Source: Mycolicibacterium sp. 018/SC-01/001
Lineage (GTDB): Bacteria; Actinomycetota; Actinomycetes; Mycobacteriales; Mycobacteriaceae
Assembly: GCF_007096635.1 (NCBI RefSeq)
Contig: NZ_VKAA01000033.1
Span: forward strand, 1 to 41,682
Reading direction: 5' to 3'
Length of the DNA: 41,682 bases
The notes under the pieces were generated by a model. That model was given only the letters and a program-made list of their open reading frames with translations. It made no database searches and was not told where the DNA came from. Within the stretch, counting starts at the first letter, position 1; each line of letters opens with the position of its first letter. Shown here piece after piece: positions 41,506 through 41,682 of this stretch. The position numbers were made by a program, and so were the translations under genes.

Positions 41506-41682
41506 ATGAAGGCGAAATCATTCGTCACATGCGCTGCAGTGACTGCCGGGATCGGCGCTGCTGTCCTCGGCCTGGGTGCCGCGCCGGCGATGGCGCAGCC
41601 GGGCGGACCCGGACCCGGCCCCGGTTGGCATGGGCCACCTCCCCCGCCGCCTGGCGGACCGGGCTTGCCGGGGCCCCCGGGA
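41506..41682 (+). CDS. Secreted Pro/Gly-rich protein, cut by the window edge
   Basis: The first 59 codons only; the 3' end lies outside. AAGGAG sits 6 bases before the ATG. A signal peptide (about 1-30: FVTCAAVTAGIGAAVLGLGAAPAMA, cleavage after MAQ or MA) is followed by a low-complexity Pro/Gly stretch. Such exported proline-rich proteins are common in mycobacteria. No function can be assigned from this part. Confidence 0.75.
   Translation, partial: MKAKSFVTCAAVTAGIGAAVLGLGAAPAMAQPGGPGPGPGWHGPPPPPPGGPGLPGPPG

Overview
The window looks like chromosomal DNA from a fast-growing mycobacterium (Mycolicibacterium type). GC is very high, GTG starts are frequent, and secreted proteins carry Ala-rich signal peptides. 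Gene content and order also match, in reverse orientation, the M. tuberculosis Rv0321-Rv0341 neighbourhood as I remember it: dcd, udgA, the Rv0332/Rv0333/rmlA group, aspC, the Fe-S reductase EtfD, the LuxR regulator IniR and an IniB-type protein. All identities come from reading translated sequence and motifs; no database search was run.

Layout. 1-5.2 kb: a perfect 76-bp palindrome, an IniB N-domain protein, a divergent membrane-anchored Hsp70-like ATPase, and the large AAA/LuxR regulator. 5.3-12.8 kb: EtfD (electron transfer from fatty-acid oxidation) behind two dyad operators, a secreted nucleoside-hydrolase-like protein, the alanine/aspartate-type aminotransferase, a DUF4304-like protein and a YibE/F membrane protein. 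12.8-17.1 kb: two tandem secreted beta-propeller-like paralogues whose N-terminal coding ends are almost identical in DNA. 17.2-21.8 kb: a compact leftward cluster udgA - cyp140 - mycothiol-dependent-type enzyme - NTF2-like - rmlA. It makes nucleotide-sugar precursors for the envelope and also carries redox and unknown functions. 22.0-25.0 kb: a DUF4232-type lipoprotein, a second membrane-anchored actin/Hsp70-like protein with a Pro-rich tail, and dcd. 25.3-28.6 kb: a 1071-residue secreted protein with tandem Ig/cadherin-like repeats, ended by a strong hairpin.

28.6-31.7 kb is the accessory part. A tRNA-Gly(CCC) and its terminator are followed by a cassette of clearly lower GC with three translationally overlapping genes: an unrecognised protein, a small protein with a possible OB-like end, and a ComEC-type metallo-beta-lactamase-fold hydrolase. 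Beyond it lies the 3' remnant of an LLM-type (F420-dependent-like) oxidoreductase. This is the best candidate here for an undescribed system.

32.1-41.7 kb returns to high-GC DNA. It holds a coupled leftward trio (2H phosphoesterase, MFS transporter, ArsB-like transporter), a secreted lipocalin, a two-gene TetR operon with its own palindromic operator, a secreted alpha/beta hydrolase facing a second TetR across nested palindromes, a PAS-PAS-GGDEF protein, and the start of a secreted Pro/Gly-rich protein cut by the window edge. Three convergent gene pairs have their two stop codons interlocked in a 4-bp palindrome (CTAG or TTAA).
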